Of a DNA stretch of 64,000 nucleotides, positions 53,657-62,865 are shown piece by piece. The number at the start of each line of letters is the position of its first letter. The first letter of the stretch is position 1. The notes beneath the pieces were generated by a model that had not been told where the DNA came from, did not search any database, and worked only from the letters and a program-made list of their open reading frames with translations. Origin of the DNA: Stutzerimonas stutzeri (GTDB lineage Bacteria > Pseudomonadota > Gammaproteobacteria > Pseudomonadales > Pseudomonadaceae); the NCBI RefSeq assembly GCF_002909485.1, contig NZ_PPXG01000001.1, forward strand, positions 310,001 through 374,000, given 5' to 3'. The translations under genes and the position numbers were made by a program.

Positions 53657-54604
53657 ATGACCGATTCTTCCGGCGCTTCGACCCTGGCTTCGAACGCCTT
53701 CGAGCAGCAGGATCTATTCCCTATCCGTGAAGTTTCCCGCCTGACCGGCGTCAACCCGGTCACTTTGCGCGCGTGGGAACGCCGCTACGGGCTGATTCGG
53801 CCGACGCGTACGGACAGCGGTCATCGCCTGTACTCGATGGCCGACGTGGAAGCGGTACGCAGCATCCTTTCCTGGACCGAACGTGGGGTGGCCGTTAGCA
53901 AGGTTGGCAGCATCCTGGCGCGCAGCGCGGCGACCCGCGAGGCCGAGGAGCCCACTGCAACGCCCAGCGGTGAGTGGAGCGAATGGCAAGGGCAACTGCG
54001 TGACGCTGTGAATGGCTTCGACGAGGCGCGCCTGGAGCAGCTGTATGGCCAGGTCTTCTCCACCTATCCACTGGCTGTGGTTTTTCAGGATGTTCTGTTG
54101 CCGGTTTGGCAGGAGCTTCTGCTGCGTCAGGATGAGTTCGGCGGCACCAGCGAGTGGCTCTTCCTCGACGCTTTTTTGCGTGCACGGGTGCTGCAGCGTC
54201 TGCAACTGGCGCGTATGCCTGGCGGCGAGCGTGTGCTGCTCGCGGCCATGCCCGGCCAGTGCCGCGAGTTGGAACTGCTGGTCGCAGGGCTGATGTTGAG
54301 CGGCGACAGCCTCACCGTCAGCGTGCTACCGATCGGCCAGCCCCTCGAAGAGCTTGCGCTGGTCTGCGACAAGATGAAGCCGCAGGGGCTGGTGCTGTTC
54401 TCCAACGTTCCCCATGGCGAGGCGCAGCTGCGTCAGCTCAACAAGCTCTCACTGGGCCTCGATTGCCCGCTGGCGCTTGCTGGCGAGGCGGCCGAACTGG
54501 GCCGTGAGGCCCTAGCGGGTACGCCAATAGCGTGCCTGGGCAATTCTGGCAAGCTCATGCAACGCCGCCTGCGGCAGTTTCTCGCCGGTCAGCTGGATAC
54601 CTGA
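53657..54604 (+). CDS. MerR-family regulator, second class II LitR-like protein
   Basis: This 315-residue protein has a MerR DNA-binding domain (FPIREVSRLTGVNPVTLRAW) followed by a B12-binding-like fold without the cobalamin ligand histidine: the HxxG region reads G-Q-C-R-E-L-E. It is a paralogue of the regulator at 41708-42643 and likewise resembles class II LitR. ATG 53657 is chosen because it directly precedes the conserved N-terminus. It probably binds the TTGTACAA site upstream and other copies in the region. pqqF follows after 38 bases. Confidence 0.87.
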   Translation: MTDSSGASTLASNAFEQQDLFPIREVSRLTGVNPVTLRAWERRYGLIRPTRTDSGHRLYSMADVEAVRSILSWTERGVAVSKVGSILARSAATREAEEPTATPSGEWSEWQGQLRDAVNGFDEARLEQLYGQVFSTYPLAVVFQDVLLPVWQELLLRQDEFGGTSEWLFLDAFLRARVLQRLQLARMPGGERVLLAAMPGQCRELELLVAGLMLSGDSLTVSVLPIGQPLEELALVCDKMKPQGLVLFSNVPHGEAQLRQLNKLSLGLDCPLALAGEAAELGREALAGTPIACLGNSGKLMQRRLRQFLAGQLDT

Positions 54605-54642
54605 GCGGTGCGTTTGGCTGTTCGGCAAAAGGAGATCAATCC

Positions 54643-57189
54643 ATGACGCCAGCCAGCGTTCCGTCTGCCGTGATACCGCAGCGACATGTTCTGCCCAATG
54701 GGTTGCGACTGGGCTTTATCCAGCAGCCCGCGGGTAGCCAGGCCGCAGCCCTGGTTCGCGTAAATGCGGGGGCGCACGATGCGCCGAGCGAATACCCGGG
54801 GCTGGCGCATTTCCTCGAGCACCTGCTGTTTCTGGGCAGCCATGCCTTTGCGCCGGCACAGAGCCTAATGCCCTTCGTGCAGGGGCGAGGCGGGCAGCTC
54901 AATGCGTCGACCCGTGAGCGCCACACCGACTTCTTCTTTCAGGTGTCGGCCGATGCCTTCGAAGGCGCACTCAAGCGTTTGCTCGATATGCTCGCCCGGC
55001 CGCTGCTCGACGAGGACGCGCAGCTGCGAGAACGCGAGGTTTTGCAGGCAGAATTTCTGGCCCGTGGGAGGGATCGGGAAACGCTGTGCGACACCGCTAT
55101 CGGTACGGCGCTTGCCCTACACCCCTTTTGCGCCTTTCACGCAGGCAATCGCGACACGCTGCCGGTAGAGACGCCTGCGTTTCAGCAGGCGCTGCACGGG
55201 TACCACCGACGCTTCTATCACACGGGGCAGATGGAATTGCTGGTCGCCGCGCCCTGCAGTCTCGAACAGGTGCTGGAGCTGCTGCATTGCGTTGAATGCC
55301 GGCTGCCTATTGCATCGGCGGTAGAGCGAACGGTTCCGCCGCTGCAGGCGAACGGCGATGCCACGTTGCATCTGAGAGTCGACGGCGAACAGCCCTGTCT
55401 GGATATGGCATTCGCGCTGGATGGCCTGCCGGCTGAAACCGCGGTGGCGCTGGATATCCTGGGAACATGCATGGCTTCCCAAGCCAGTGGCAGTCTTTTC
55501 GCGGTCATGGGCGAGGCGCGCTGGTGCAACGCGCTGAAGCTACGGGCGCCGTACTGGCATGACGGACAAGGTGTGGTCGTCCTCGAGTTTCAGCTGACCG
55601 AGCAGGGCATGGCGGATCGCGCGCAGGTTGTCGCAGCCGTTCGAGACTGGCTGCACTTTATGACGGTGAATGCGCCCTGGTCCGAGCTGTGGAATGAATA
55701 CGTGCAGATCAGACGACGCGAGCTGCTGGGCAAGGAGCCGTTGGCGCTGTTGCGCTATTGGATCGATCCGGCAGCCTGGGCTCCATCCACCGACTCCGAA
55801 GGGGTACAGCATGCGCTCAGGGCGCTGGGTGCCAAGCTCGACAGCTGCGAGCCAATCATTCTCACAGCAGATGACAAAGACGGTGAATGTGGCGAGCGAA
55901 TCGATACGGTAGGTGCTGGTTTTGCGCTACAGCTGACCTCGGAACCGCTGCCGACTGTTGATCGGCGGACCTGGCAATGGCGGCTGCCCGAACATAATCC
56001 CTGGCTCAGTGAGCACGTGCGGCGATGGGTGGCGCCGGTGGTGTCACCATCGCTGTGTTGGCTCGAACATGGCGATGGTGCGAGCGGGCAGGGCGCGTTG
56101 TTTTTGCGTTGGCGCTTCGCCAACGGTCAGCCGGCAGCCGGCTTATGGCACTGTCTGCAGGCCGCGTTGCGAGCACACGCTCATGCCGCTGCACAAGCCG
56201 GGGTAGAGCTACGTTTCGAAGATCACGGGCGCAGCTGGAGCCTGGCGCTGATTGGCTATGCCGAGACGCTACCGCTCATTCTTAGGGACTTGCTTGTGAT
56301 TCTGAAAACACCACCAGCCGGTGCGTTCGATGAAGGTGCGCGACTCCTCAGCAAGGCCGAACGGCCATGCGCCGACGAGATACTCATACGGCAGTTGCTG
56401 CGCCGGATTCCAGTTCTGCTCGAGCCGACGATGCAAGCCGCTGATCTTCCTCCGCATCAGGTGCTGCTCGATCAAACCTGGCAGCAGTTGCGTTGGGATG
56501 CCCTGGCCATCGGTTTACCAGCTCATTTGAGCGGACCGCTGCAGGATATTCTCGATGCTGTGCCCGGTGTGCCCGGTGTGCCCGGGGCGCCTGATCGGGT
56601 CAGCAGTGAACGATCCGGCGACTTGCCGCGCTACCAGTGGTCCCGCTTCGGCGAGTCAGGTGAAGAGACGGCCTTGGTATTGTTTTGTCCACTGCCTGAT
56701 CGAACGGCCGCCACTGAAGCGGCCTGGCGGCAGCTTTCGCAGCTCATGGAAGGTGCGTTCTTCCGCCGGCTGCGCAGCGAGCTGCAACTTGGGTACGCGG
56801 TGTTTTGCGGCTTTCGCCAGTTCGGCGAGCGGCTCGGCATCGTTTTCGCCGTGCAGTCTCCCAGCGCTTCGGCTGCGGAAATTCTGTGGCATATCGAAGC
56901 CTTTCTCGACGCCTTCGCTGGCAACCTGACAGCGCAAATCGGCGAGATGTCACTCGGCGACGGTTCGGTTCCCACACAAAGCGATGACTTGCGACGGAGC
57001 GCCGAGCGCATCTGGCAAGCGCACTTGGCCGGTGGTGACAACGGTCATCCCGCTGCCGTGGCTGCTGCAATGGCTGTGCTCCAGCCTCAGGACATTCGTG
57101 ACCAGCTACAGGGCCTGCGAGCCGCCGTGGGCGGTTGGTGTGTCGTAGCGAATGCAGACGCGCCGGACGCACGCTGGCAGCAACGCTGA
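54643..57189 (+). CDS. pqqF: PqqF-like M16 zinc peptidase
   Basis: This 848-residue insulinase-family (M16) protease has the inverted zinc motif H56-F-L-E59-H60 and a downstream EREVLQAEF glutamate. Its length and wording fit PqqF, which processes the PqqA precursor peptide in pyrroloquinoline quinone synthesis. It has AAAAGGAG 8 bases upstream of the ATG. Unlike many Pseudomonas loci, pqqA-E do not follow; the next gene is a porin. The protein contains three tandem 9-base repeats (56560-56586) encoding a VPG repeat in a linker. The role in PQQ synthesis is therefore inferred from family only. Confidence 0.85.
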   Translation: MTPASVPSAVIPQRHVLPNGLRLGFIQQPAGSQAAALVRVNAGAHDAPSEYPGLAHFLEHLLFLGSHAFAPAQSLMPFVQGRGGQLNASTRERHTDFFFQVSADAFEGALKRLLDMLARPLLDEDAQLREREVLQAEFLARGRDRETLCDTAIGTALALHPFCAFHAGNRDTLPVETPAFQQALHGYHRRFYHTGQMELLVAAPCSLEQVLELLHCVECRLPIASAVERTVPPLQANGDATLHLRVDGEQPCLDMAFALDGLPAETAVALDILGTCMASQASGSLFAVMGEARWCNALKLRAPYWHDGQGVVVLEFQLTEQGMADRAQVVAAVRDWLHFMTVNAPWSELWNEYVQIRRRELLGKEPLALLRYWIDPAAWAPSTDSEGVQHALRALGAKLDSCEPIILTADDKDGECGERIDTVGAGFALQLTSEPLPTVDRRTWQWRLPEHNPWLSEHVRRWVAPVVSPSLCWLEHGDGASGQGALFLRWRFANGQPAAGLWHCLQAALRAHAHAAAQAGVELRFEDHGRSWSLALIGYAETLPLILRDLLVILKTPPAGAFDEGARLLSKAERPCADEILIRQLLRRIPVLLEPTMQAADLPPHQVLLDQTWQQLRWDALAIGLPAHLSGPLQDILDAVPGVPGVPGAPDRVSSERSGDLPRYQWSRFGESGEETALVLFCPLPDRTAATEAAWRQLSQLMEGAFFRRLRSELQLGYAVFCGFRQFGERLGIVFAVQSPSASAAEILWHIEAFLDAFAGNLTAQIGEMSLGDGSVPTQSDDLRRSAERIWQAHLAGGDNGHPAAVAAAMAVLQPQDIRDQLQGLRAAVGGWCVVANADAPDARWQQR

Positions 57190-57466
57190 CTGGCCAGCCC
57201 TGCTGCCTGCGCAAAGCACGGCAGAAACGCCCCTTCCACCTGCAGCAGCACTGGCCCGTGGTTCCTCAGCCGGTAGGCGCGCTGCTTTGGGCGTAGTACC
57301 TAAGCCCACGCCAGCCAGGCCCTGGGATGACATGCTTTGCACGCAGGACGGCCCCCGCAGCGAAAGTACTAGCCTTTCGCCGCCATCGAAGCGTATGTGC
57401 GCTCTGATGGCCTTTCGATAATCGCTCCCGTCACGACTGCTTGTCGTCATTACCGCGGAGAGCGCC

Positions 57467-58654
57467 ATGCACAACAACAAGAAAGCCGTATCAACCCTGC
57501 TACCACTGGCCCTTGCCAGTGCCGTCGCCATGACCGTAAGCCAATCGGCACTTGCCGAAATCATGCTTTACGATGAAGGGGACACCACCTTCGCCGTAGA
57601 TGGTTACTTCAACACCTTCTACGTCCACAGCGACATCGAACGGGATGGCGAGCAGTTCGACCGCAAGCAGTCGCGGGTGAAAATGGGCTTTCTGCCCAAC
57701 TGGATCGGCTTCAACTTCGGCAAACAGGTCGGCGACCTCAAGCTGGGCGGACGCTCCTCTTTCTGGGTAACGATCAACGACAGCGACACCAATGGCACCG
57801 AAACCGGCATCGACGTTCGTCAGTTCTATGCCACCGCCGGCAACGAGCAGTGGGGTGAAGTGCTGTTCGGTAAGGACTTCGGTCTGTTCGGTCGTTCCAA
57901 CATCCTGCTCGACGAGATGCTCAGCGGCTACGGCCAGGTCAGCGACACCCTGGGTCTGGTCGATGGCGGCGGCGTCTCCTTCGGCAACATCGGTACTGGC
58001 TACCCATACCCGTTCCCGACTTCGCAGATCACCTACCGCTCGCCGAAAATGAGCGGCCTGCGCATCGCTGCAGGCATCATGGACCCGGTGGACACCACCG
58101 AAGACACTACATCCACTCTGGATAAGGCCTACCAGGATGCACCTCGTTTCGAAACCGAGGTGACCTACGAGTTCGAACTGGGCGGTACTCAGTTCTATAC
58201 CTGGATCAACGGTATGCAGCAGAGCTCGGACAACACCGACAGCAGCATCGACAAGGTCGACTCCAAGGGGCTGGGCTACGGTGTGCAAGCCAAGATGGGC
58301 AGCCTATCGCTGACCGCTTCGGGCTTCCAGGCCGAGGGCATCAATCCGTTCTTCACCAATAACGCTAACAAGGCTTTCCTGCGCGAGGTCGATACCGACG
58401 GCTATCTGCTGCAGGGCTCCTATCGCTTCGGTAAGAACCGCGTGGCGTTGTCTTACGGCAAGACCAAAGACGATGGCAACGGATTGGGCAGTGCAGCCGA
58501 TTATGAAACCCGCGGCGTAGCTTTCTTCCACAGCATCAACGACAACCTGACGCTGGTGGCCGAGCTGAACCAGTTCGAAATCGAAGGTCGCGACACTCCA
58601 ACCCTGGACGAAGAAACCCGTACCTTCGCTGTGGGCGCGGCGCTGAGCTTCTAA
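57467..58654 (+). CDS. Outer-membrane porin
   Basis: This 395-residue porin-like protein has a signal peptide ending SALA (residues 1-30), alternating beta-strand pattern, and a final phenylalanine (AAALSF). DVRQFYATAGNEQWGEVLFGKD and GYGVQAKMGSLSLTASGFQ are typical of Gram-negative barrel proteins. In other Pseudomonas genomes a porin of this sort lies close to the alcohol-oxidation and nosP/nahK genes. Specificity is unknown. A strong terminator follows. Confidence 0.88.
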   Translation: MHNNKKAVSTLLPLALASAVAMTVSQSALAEIMLYDEGDTTFAVDGYFNTFYVHSDIERDGEQFDRKQSRVKMGFLPNWIGFNFGKQVGDLKLGGRSSFWVTINDSDTNGTETGIDVRQFYATAGNEQWGEVLFGKDFGLFGRSNILLDEMLSGYGQVSDTLGLVDGGGVSFGNIGTGYPYPFPTSQITYRSPKMSGLRIAAGIMDPVDTTEDTTSTLDKAYQDAPRFETEVTYEFELGGTQFYTWINGMQQSSDNTDSSIDKVDSKGLGYGVQAKMGSLSLTASGFQAEGINPFFTNNANKAFLREVDTDGYLLQGSYRFGKNRVALSYGKTKDDGNGLGSAADYETRGVAFFHSINDNLTLVAELNQFEIEGRDTPTLDEETRTFAVGAALSF

Positions 58655-58971
58655 GTCGCTGGAACAGGGCGCGGATGGCAGCCGAACCGTAGGTCGTGCC
58701 ATCCGTTGCGATGCAGTGCAGTGTACGTTGATCGTCCCCACGCCCTGACTGCAGCGGTTACCGCTGTATCCTGAAAGGCTGGCACCCGTGAGGGGCCAGC
58801 CTTTTCGCTGTCTGCACATCCCGAGAGAATTGCTGCCGGCAGCGGAACTGTTTGCTGCCTGCGTTGTTTCGTCGCGGTGCTACCTAGGCAGGTCTTTTCC
58901 GGTACTCAAGTAGCATTTTCGTCCCATATGCCCTGCCCAAGAATGGGGTCATCCGATTCAAGTGGTGCGGG
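58655..58971. other. Intergenic region between porin and nosP
   Basis: These 317 bases contain a 9-bp stem (58672-58680 with 58697-58705), the porin terminator at 58774-58804, and otherwise only presumed promoter sequence for nosP. No gene or repeat family is recognisable. Confidence 0.6.
58774..58806 (+). terminator. Intrinsic terminator of the porin gene
   Basis: A 10-bp perfect stem (AAAGGCTGGC at 58774-58783 with 58795-58804) and an 11-base loop end in CTTTTC. It lies 120 bases after the porin stop and 166 bases before nosP, in the right place to end the porin transcript. Confidence 0.75.
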
Positions 58972-60144
58972 GTGCCGTGCGTGACCGATGAACAAGGTGA
59001 AGTAATCCGCACGGCGATGTCCGACGCTCGGCTGGCCGAGACGGTGGCGCAGGATCTGGCGCGTCAACTGATGCACCCGCATCTGGGCTTCGTGCTGTTT
59101 TTCTGTTCGGCTGAATATGACCTGCCGGCGCTGGGCGATGCGCTGCGCCAGTACTTTGGTGGTGTGCGTCTGGTTGGTTGCACGTCGGCGGGCGAGATCA
59201 CCTCGCAAGGCTATGGTCGCAGCTGCGTGACGGCAGTTGGCTTCGACCATCGCAGTTTTTCCATCGCCTGCGAGCTTATCGACGAGATGGATCGCTTCAG
59301 CCTCATCGAAGCGCAGCAGCTGGTGGAGCGTCTGGGGAGCGATTGCCGCAGCAATTCGCTGGCGCCGATCAAGGACCACAGCTTTGCGCTGACCCTGCTT
59401 GACGGGCTGTCCAGTCGCGAGGAGATCGTGCTCTCCGCGCTCAGCGCCGCCTTCGGCAGCATTCCACACTTTGGCGGTTCGGCTGGTGACGACAACCATC
59501 TAAGCGATACCTACGTGTATTACGACGGCCGCTTCTACAGCAATGCGGCCATCGTGGTGTTGATCAACACCTGGCTGGATTTCGAGGTGTTCACCACCCA
59601 TCACATCCTGCCGCTCGAGGACAAGCTGGTGGTGACCCGCGCCGATAGCAACAGCCGTCGGGTCTATGAGCTGAATGCTGAGCCGGCCGCCGAGGAATAT
59701 GCACGGCTGATTGGCGTGCCGGTCAGCGATCTCGACCATAGGCTGTTTGCCGCGCACCCGCTGGCGGTGCGTATCAACGAGCACTACTACGTTCGCTCGA
59801 TCCAGAAGGTCAACGAGGACATGAGCCTGACCTTCTATTGCGCGGTGGAGAACGGCATCGTGCTCACCGCCATGGAACCCGGCCCGCTGATGCCGAACCT
59901 GGAAGCTCTGTTTCAGCGTCTGGAGCAGCGCCTCGGCCCGCCGCTGCTCACGATTGGGTGCGACTGTTTTCTGCGTCGCCTGGAGATCGAGGCCAACGAC
60001 ACCAGCGAGCAAACCTCGGCTTTTCTCCGACGCCAGCAGGTGATCGGCTTCAACACCTACGGAGAGCAGTTCAATGGCATGCACATCAACCAGACCTTCA
60101 CCGGTGTCGCCATTGGCCGACCGGGAGGCCGGGCAGGTCGCTGA
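58972..60144 (+). CDS. nosP: FIST-domain nitric-oxide sensing protein NosP
   Basis: This 390-residue FIST_N/FIST_C protein is of the NosP type. NosP binds haem and NO and controls a partner histidine kinase, affecting cyclic-di-GMP and biofilm behaviour in Pseudomonas (established for P. aeruginosa). Segments include LGFVLFFCSAEYDLPALG, VGCTSAGEITSQGYG, FGGSAGDDN and LTIGCDCFLRRLE. The identity as NosP rests strongly on the kinase that overlaps it. The start is uncertain: GTG 58972, GTG 58981 and ATG 59017 are all in frame and none has a good ribosome-binding site. I give the longest. Confidence 0.85.
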   Translation: MPCVTDEQGEVIRTAMSDARLAETVAQDLARQLMHPHLGFVLFFCSAEYDLPALGDALRQYFGGVRLVGCTSAGEITSQGYGRSCVTAVGFDHRSFSIACELIDEMDRFSLIEAQQLVERLGSDCRSNSLAPIKDHSFALTLLDGLSSREEIVLSALSAAFGSIPHFGGSAGDDNHLSDTYVYYDGRFYSNAAIVVLINTWLDFEVFTTHHILPLEDKLVVTRADSNSRRVYELNAEPAAEEYARLIGVPVSDLDHRLFAAHPLAVRINEHYYVRSIQKVNEDMSLTFYCAVENGIVLTAMEPGPLMPNLEALFQRLEQRLGPPLLTIGCDCFLRRLEIEANDTSEQTSAFLRRQQVIGFNTYGEQFNGMHINQTFTGVAIGRPGGRAGR

Positions 60145-62713
60145 GCTGTTGGCGCGTCAGGCCGAACTCGAGCGCGAAAACCTCAAGCTCAAGCGGATCA
60201 ATGCCGCACTCATCGAACGCGTCGAATCCAGCGGTGCCGGCCGCGATGCCTCCTACGCGGCCTTCCAGCATTCTGTGGAACTGGCCGAGCAAGTGCGCGA
60301 GCGCACCGATGCGCTGAATCAGGCGATGGCCGAGCTCAAGGGCAGCAACCAACTACTCAGCGATGCGCGTTTACGTGCAGAAACCGCCCACCAGCACTTG
60401 GTAGATGCCATCGAGAGCATTTCCGACGCCTTTGTGCTGTTCGACCGAGACCAGCGCATCGTTCTGTTCAACCGTCGTTTCAAGTCGCTATGGACACGCA
60501 CGCGCGCGCGCATCAACGCCGGCACACGCCTGGCGGAAGTGCGGCGGCTGGCCGAAAGCACTGGGCTGATCGTCGAAGAGCACCGTGGCAAGGGCGATGA
60601 GCCGACGGTGTACCGGCTGAACACCGGCCGTTGGGTTCAGGTCAGCGAACGGCCGACTCGCGAAGGTGGGCTGGTTATCCTCTATACGGATATCACCGAA
60701 GTAAAAGTCAGCGAGACCATGCGCCGCGAGCAGGCACTGGCGCAGAAGTCGCGGCTGTTGCAGCGCGCCGTGGATAACCTGTCCCAGGGCGTGGCGATGG
60801 TCAGTGCCGAGGGTGCTCTGGAATTGTGGAACCGGCGCTTTCTCGAGCTCTGCGGGCTGGCGCCGATCGAGGCGCATCGGCCGTTCGAGGAAGTCATGGC
60901 CGACAGCGAGCTGACCCTGCTTACGCCCAACAGCCGAGATGCCCGCGGCCGGCCGATTCGCGAGCTGGAGCAGCGCCTGTTCGATGGCCGTGTATTGGAA
61001 ATCCGCACCCATGCACTGCCCACCGGCGGCTTCGTCAATACCTTCACCGACATTACCGAGCGTTATCGCCATGCCGAGGCGCTGCGCGAAAGCGAGCGCT
61101 GGATCCGCCTGATCACCGACCATGTGCCGGCGCTGATCGCCTATGTCTCGGCCGATCTCACCTACGAGTTCACTAACAAGGTCTACGAAGAATGGTACCG
61201 CTGGCCCAGCGACGGCATGCTCGGTCAGTCCTTGCGCGAAGTACACAGCGGCGAGCACTGGCGGCAGCTGGAGCCTTACATCGACCGCGCGCTGTCGGGC
61301 GAAAGCGTCAGTTTCGAAATGGCCGAGCGCAATCATGCTGGCCAACAGCGCTACATGCTGCGTTCCTACGTGCCGAACCGGCAGGCCAATGGTGAGGTGG
61401 CCGGTATTTTCGTGCTGATCCAGGACATCACCGATCGCCGACGCACCGCCGAGGCACTGCACCAGGCCTATCAGAACCTCGAACAGCGGGTGCGTGAGCG
61501 CACTGCCGAACTCACCAGCCTCAACGATCAGCTACTGCGCGAGATCGACGAGCGCAGCCACGTCGAAGCACGTCTGCGCGAAGCCAAGCGCGAGGCGGAA
61601 GTGGCCAACCTGTCCAAAACCAAGTTCCTCGCCGCGGTCAGCCATGACCTTCTGCAGCCGCTGAATGCAGCCCGACTGTTTACCAGTGCCTTGCTCGAGC
61701 AACCAGGCGCGCCCAACGGCGGGTTGATCCGCAATATCAGTAATTCACTGGAAGACGTTGAAAACCTGCTGGGCACGTTGGTTGATATTTCCAAGCTGGA
61801 TGCCGGCGTGATCAAGCCGGATATCGCCCCGTTTGCTGTCAGCGAGCTGCTGGAGAATCTTGCCGCGGAGTTTCGTCAGATCGCCGGGGCTGAGCAACTG
61901 CAGTTGGACTTCATTCCCTGTTCCGCGCTGGTGCGCAGTGATATCCAGCTGCTGGCGCGCATCCTGCGCAACCTCCTGACCAACGCCATTCGCTATACGC
62001 CGCAGGGGCGTGTGCTGCTGGGCTGCCGCCGGCATCGGCAGAGCCTGTCCATCGAGGTATGGGATACCGGGGTAGGTATCGCTTCGGACAAGCTTGAGGA
62101 GATCTTTCACGAGTTCAAGCGCGGGGAGGGCGTACGGCCCAACCAGGACCGCGGCCTGGGGCTCGGCCTGGCGATCGTGGAGAAAATCGCGCGCATGCTC
62201 GGCCATCGCATTCGGGTTAGCTCGCACCCGGGGCGTGGCTCGTGCTTCGCCATCGACGTGCCGCTGGCCAAGCGTGCACCCAAGGCACGGCCGGAGCCAA
62301 GTACGACCGAGCTGGTACTGCAGCGGTTGCAGGGGGCTCGGGTATGGGTGCTGGACAACGATACGGCGATCTGCGCCGGCATGCGCACGCTGCTGGAGGG
62401 TTGGGGTTGCAAGGTGATCACGGCGCTGTCCGAGGAGGATCTGGCGCGGCAGGTAGACAACTTCCATGCCGAAGCGGACCTGATGATCGCCGACTATCAC
62501 CTGGACAACGGCCACACTGGCATCGACGTGGTTGCCACCGTCAACGCACGACGCGCCAGCCCGTTACCGGCACTGATGATCACCGCCAACTACAGCAACG
62601 AACTTAAGCAGCAGGTTCGCGAATTGGGTCATATGCTGATGCACAAGCCGGTGCGGCCGATGAAGCTGAAGACTGCCATGTGCCACATGCTCGAACATGG
62701 CAGCGCCGGATAA
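60074..62713 (+). CDS. nahK: Hybrid histidine kinase NahK (NosP-associated)
   Basis: This 879-residue kinase has no membrane segments. A coiled-coil (residues about 20-95) precedes three PAS-type domains (about 110-210, 230-335, 340-460). The phosphoacceptor region SHDLLQPLNAARLF (histidine near 523), HATPase motifs LRNLLTNAIRY and GLGLGLAIVEKI, and a C-terminal receiver (VWVLDNDTAI; aspartate in LMIADYHLDNG) follow. It matches NahK/ErcS', which works with NosP and the HptB/Gac pathway in P. aeruginosa. ATG 60074 was chosen because GGAGAG (60061-60066) lies 7 bases upstream; this makes a 71-base out-of-frame overlap with nosP. GTG 60104 and TTG 60113 are alternatives. Confidence 0.9.
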   Translation: MACTSTRPSPVSPLADREAGQVAELLARQAELERENLKLKRINAALIERVESSGAGRDASYAAFQHSVELAEQVRERTDALNQAMAELKGSNQLLSDARLRAETAHQHLVDAIESISDAFVLFDRDQRIVLFNRRFKSLWTRTRARINAGTRLAEVRRLAESTGLIVEEHRGKGDEPTVYRLNTGRWVQVSERPTREGGLVILYTDITEVKVSETMRREQALAQKSRLLQRAVDNLSQGVAMVSAEGALELWNRRFLELCGLAPIEAHRPFEEVMADSELTLLTPNSRDARGRPIRELEQRLFDGRVLEIRTHALPTGGFVNTFTDITERYRHAEALRESERWIRLITDHVPALIAYVSADLTYEFTNKVYEEWYRWPSDGMLGQSLREVHSGEHWRQLEPYIDRALSGESVSFEMAERNHAGQQRYMLRSYVPNRQANGEVAGIFVLIQDITDRRRTAEALHQAYQNLEQRVRERTAELTSLNDQLLREIDERSHVEARLREAKREAEVANLSKTKFLAAVSHDLLQPLNAARLFTSALLEQPGAPNGGLIRNISNSLEDVENLLGTLVDISKLDAGVIKPDIAPFAVSELLENLAAEFRQIAGAEQLQLDFIPCSALVRSDIQLLARILRNLLTNAIRYTPQGRVLLGCRRHRQSLSIEVWDTGVGIASDKLEEIFHEFKRGEGVRPNQDRGLGLGLAIVEKIARMLGHRIRVSSHPGRGSCFAIDVPLAKRAPKARPEPSTTELVLQRLQGARVWVLDNDTAICAGMRTLLEGWGCKVITALSEEDLARQVDNFHAEADLMIADYHLDNGHTGIDVVATVNARRASPLPALMITANYSNELKQQVRELGHMLMHKPVRPMKLKTAMCHMLEHGSAG

Positions 62714-62744
62714 CTATGCGATCCCATACAGACCAGACCACGCA

Positions 62745-62820
62745 ATCGCCCCGAGGTCGGGCCTCCCATAAAGGCACCACGAGCTGCACAAAGCTGTGGG
62801 AGGCGCGCCCTCGCGGCGAT
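62745..62820. repeat. REP-like inverted repeat doublet
   Basis: Two 24-base arms, 62745-62768 and 62797-62820, are inverted copies that match at 21 of 24 positions, enclosing 28 bases. Each arm has the TGGGAGGC...CGGCGAT look of Pseudomonas REP-type repeats. The doublet lies just after nahK and converging GHR genes, the usual place for such elements, and may stabilise the 3' ends of their messages. Confidence 0.75.
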
Positions 62821-62823
62821 GCT

Positions 62824-62865
62824 CTTCAAGCTTCAAGCTTCAAGCTTCACGCTTGCAGCTTCGCG
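62824..62865. repeat. Heptamer tandem repeat CTTCAAG
   Basis: Six consecutive 7-base units begin with three exact CTTCAAG copies (62824-62844), followed by three diverging ones (CTTCACG, CTTGCAG, CTTCGCG). The last units encode the C-terminus of the glutathionyl-hydroquinone reductase, whose stop is at 62847-62849. Copy number in such short repeats can vary between strains and would change this gene's tail. Confidence 0.7.

Noticed and set aside
57190-57466. A hidden pqqA peptide gene after pqqF
   Set aside because: I looked for a short peptide gene with the conserved glutamate and tyrosine in this 277-base gap and saw none.
62824-62865. Possible CRISPR repeat array
   Set aside because: Units are only 7 bases, directly adjacent, without spacers and without cas genes.
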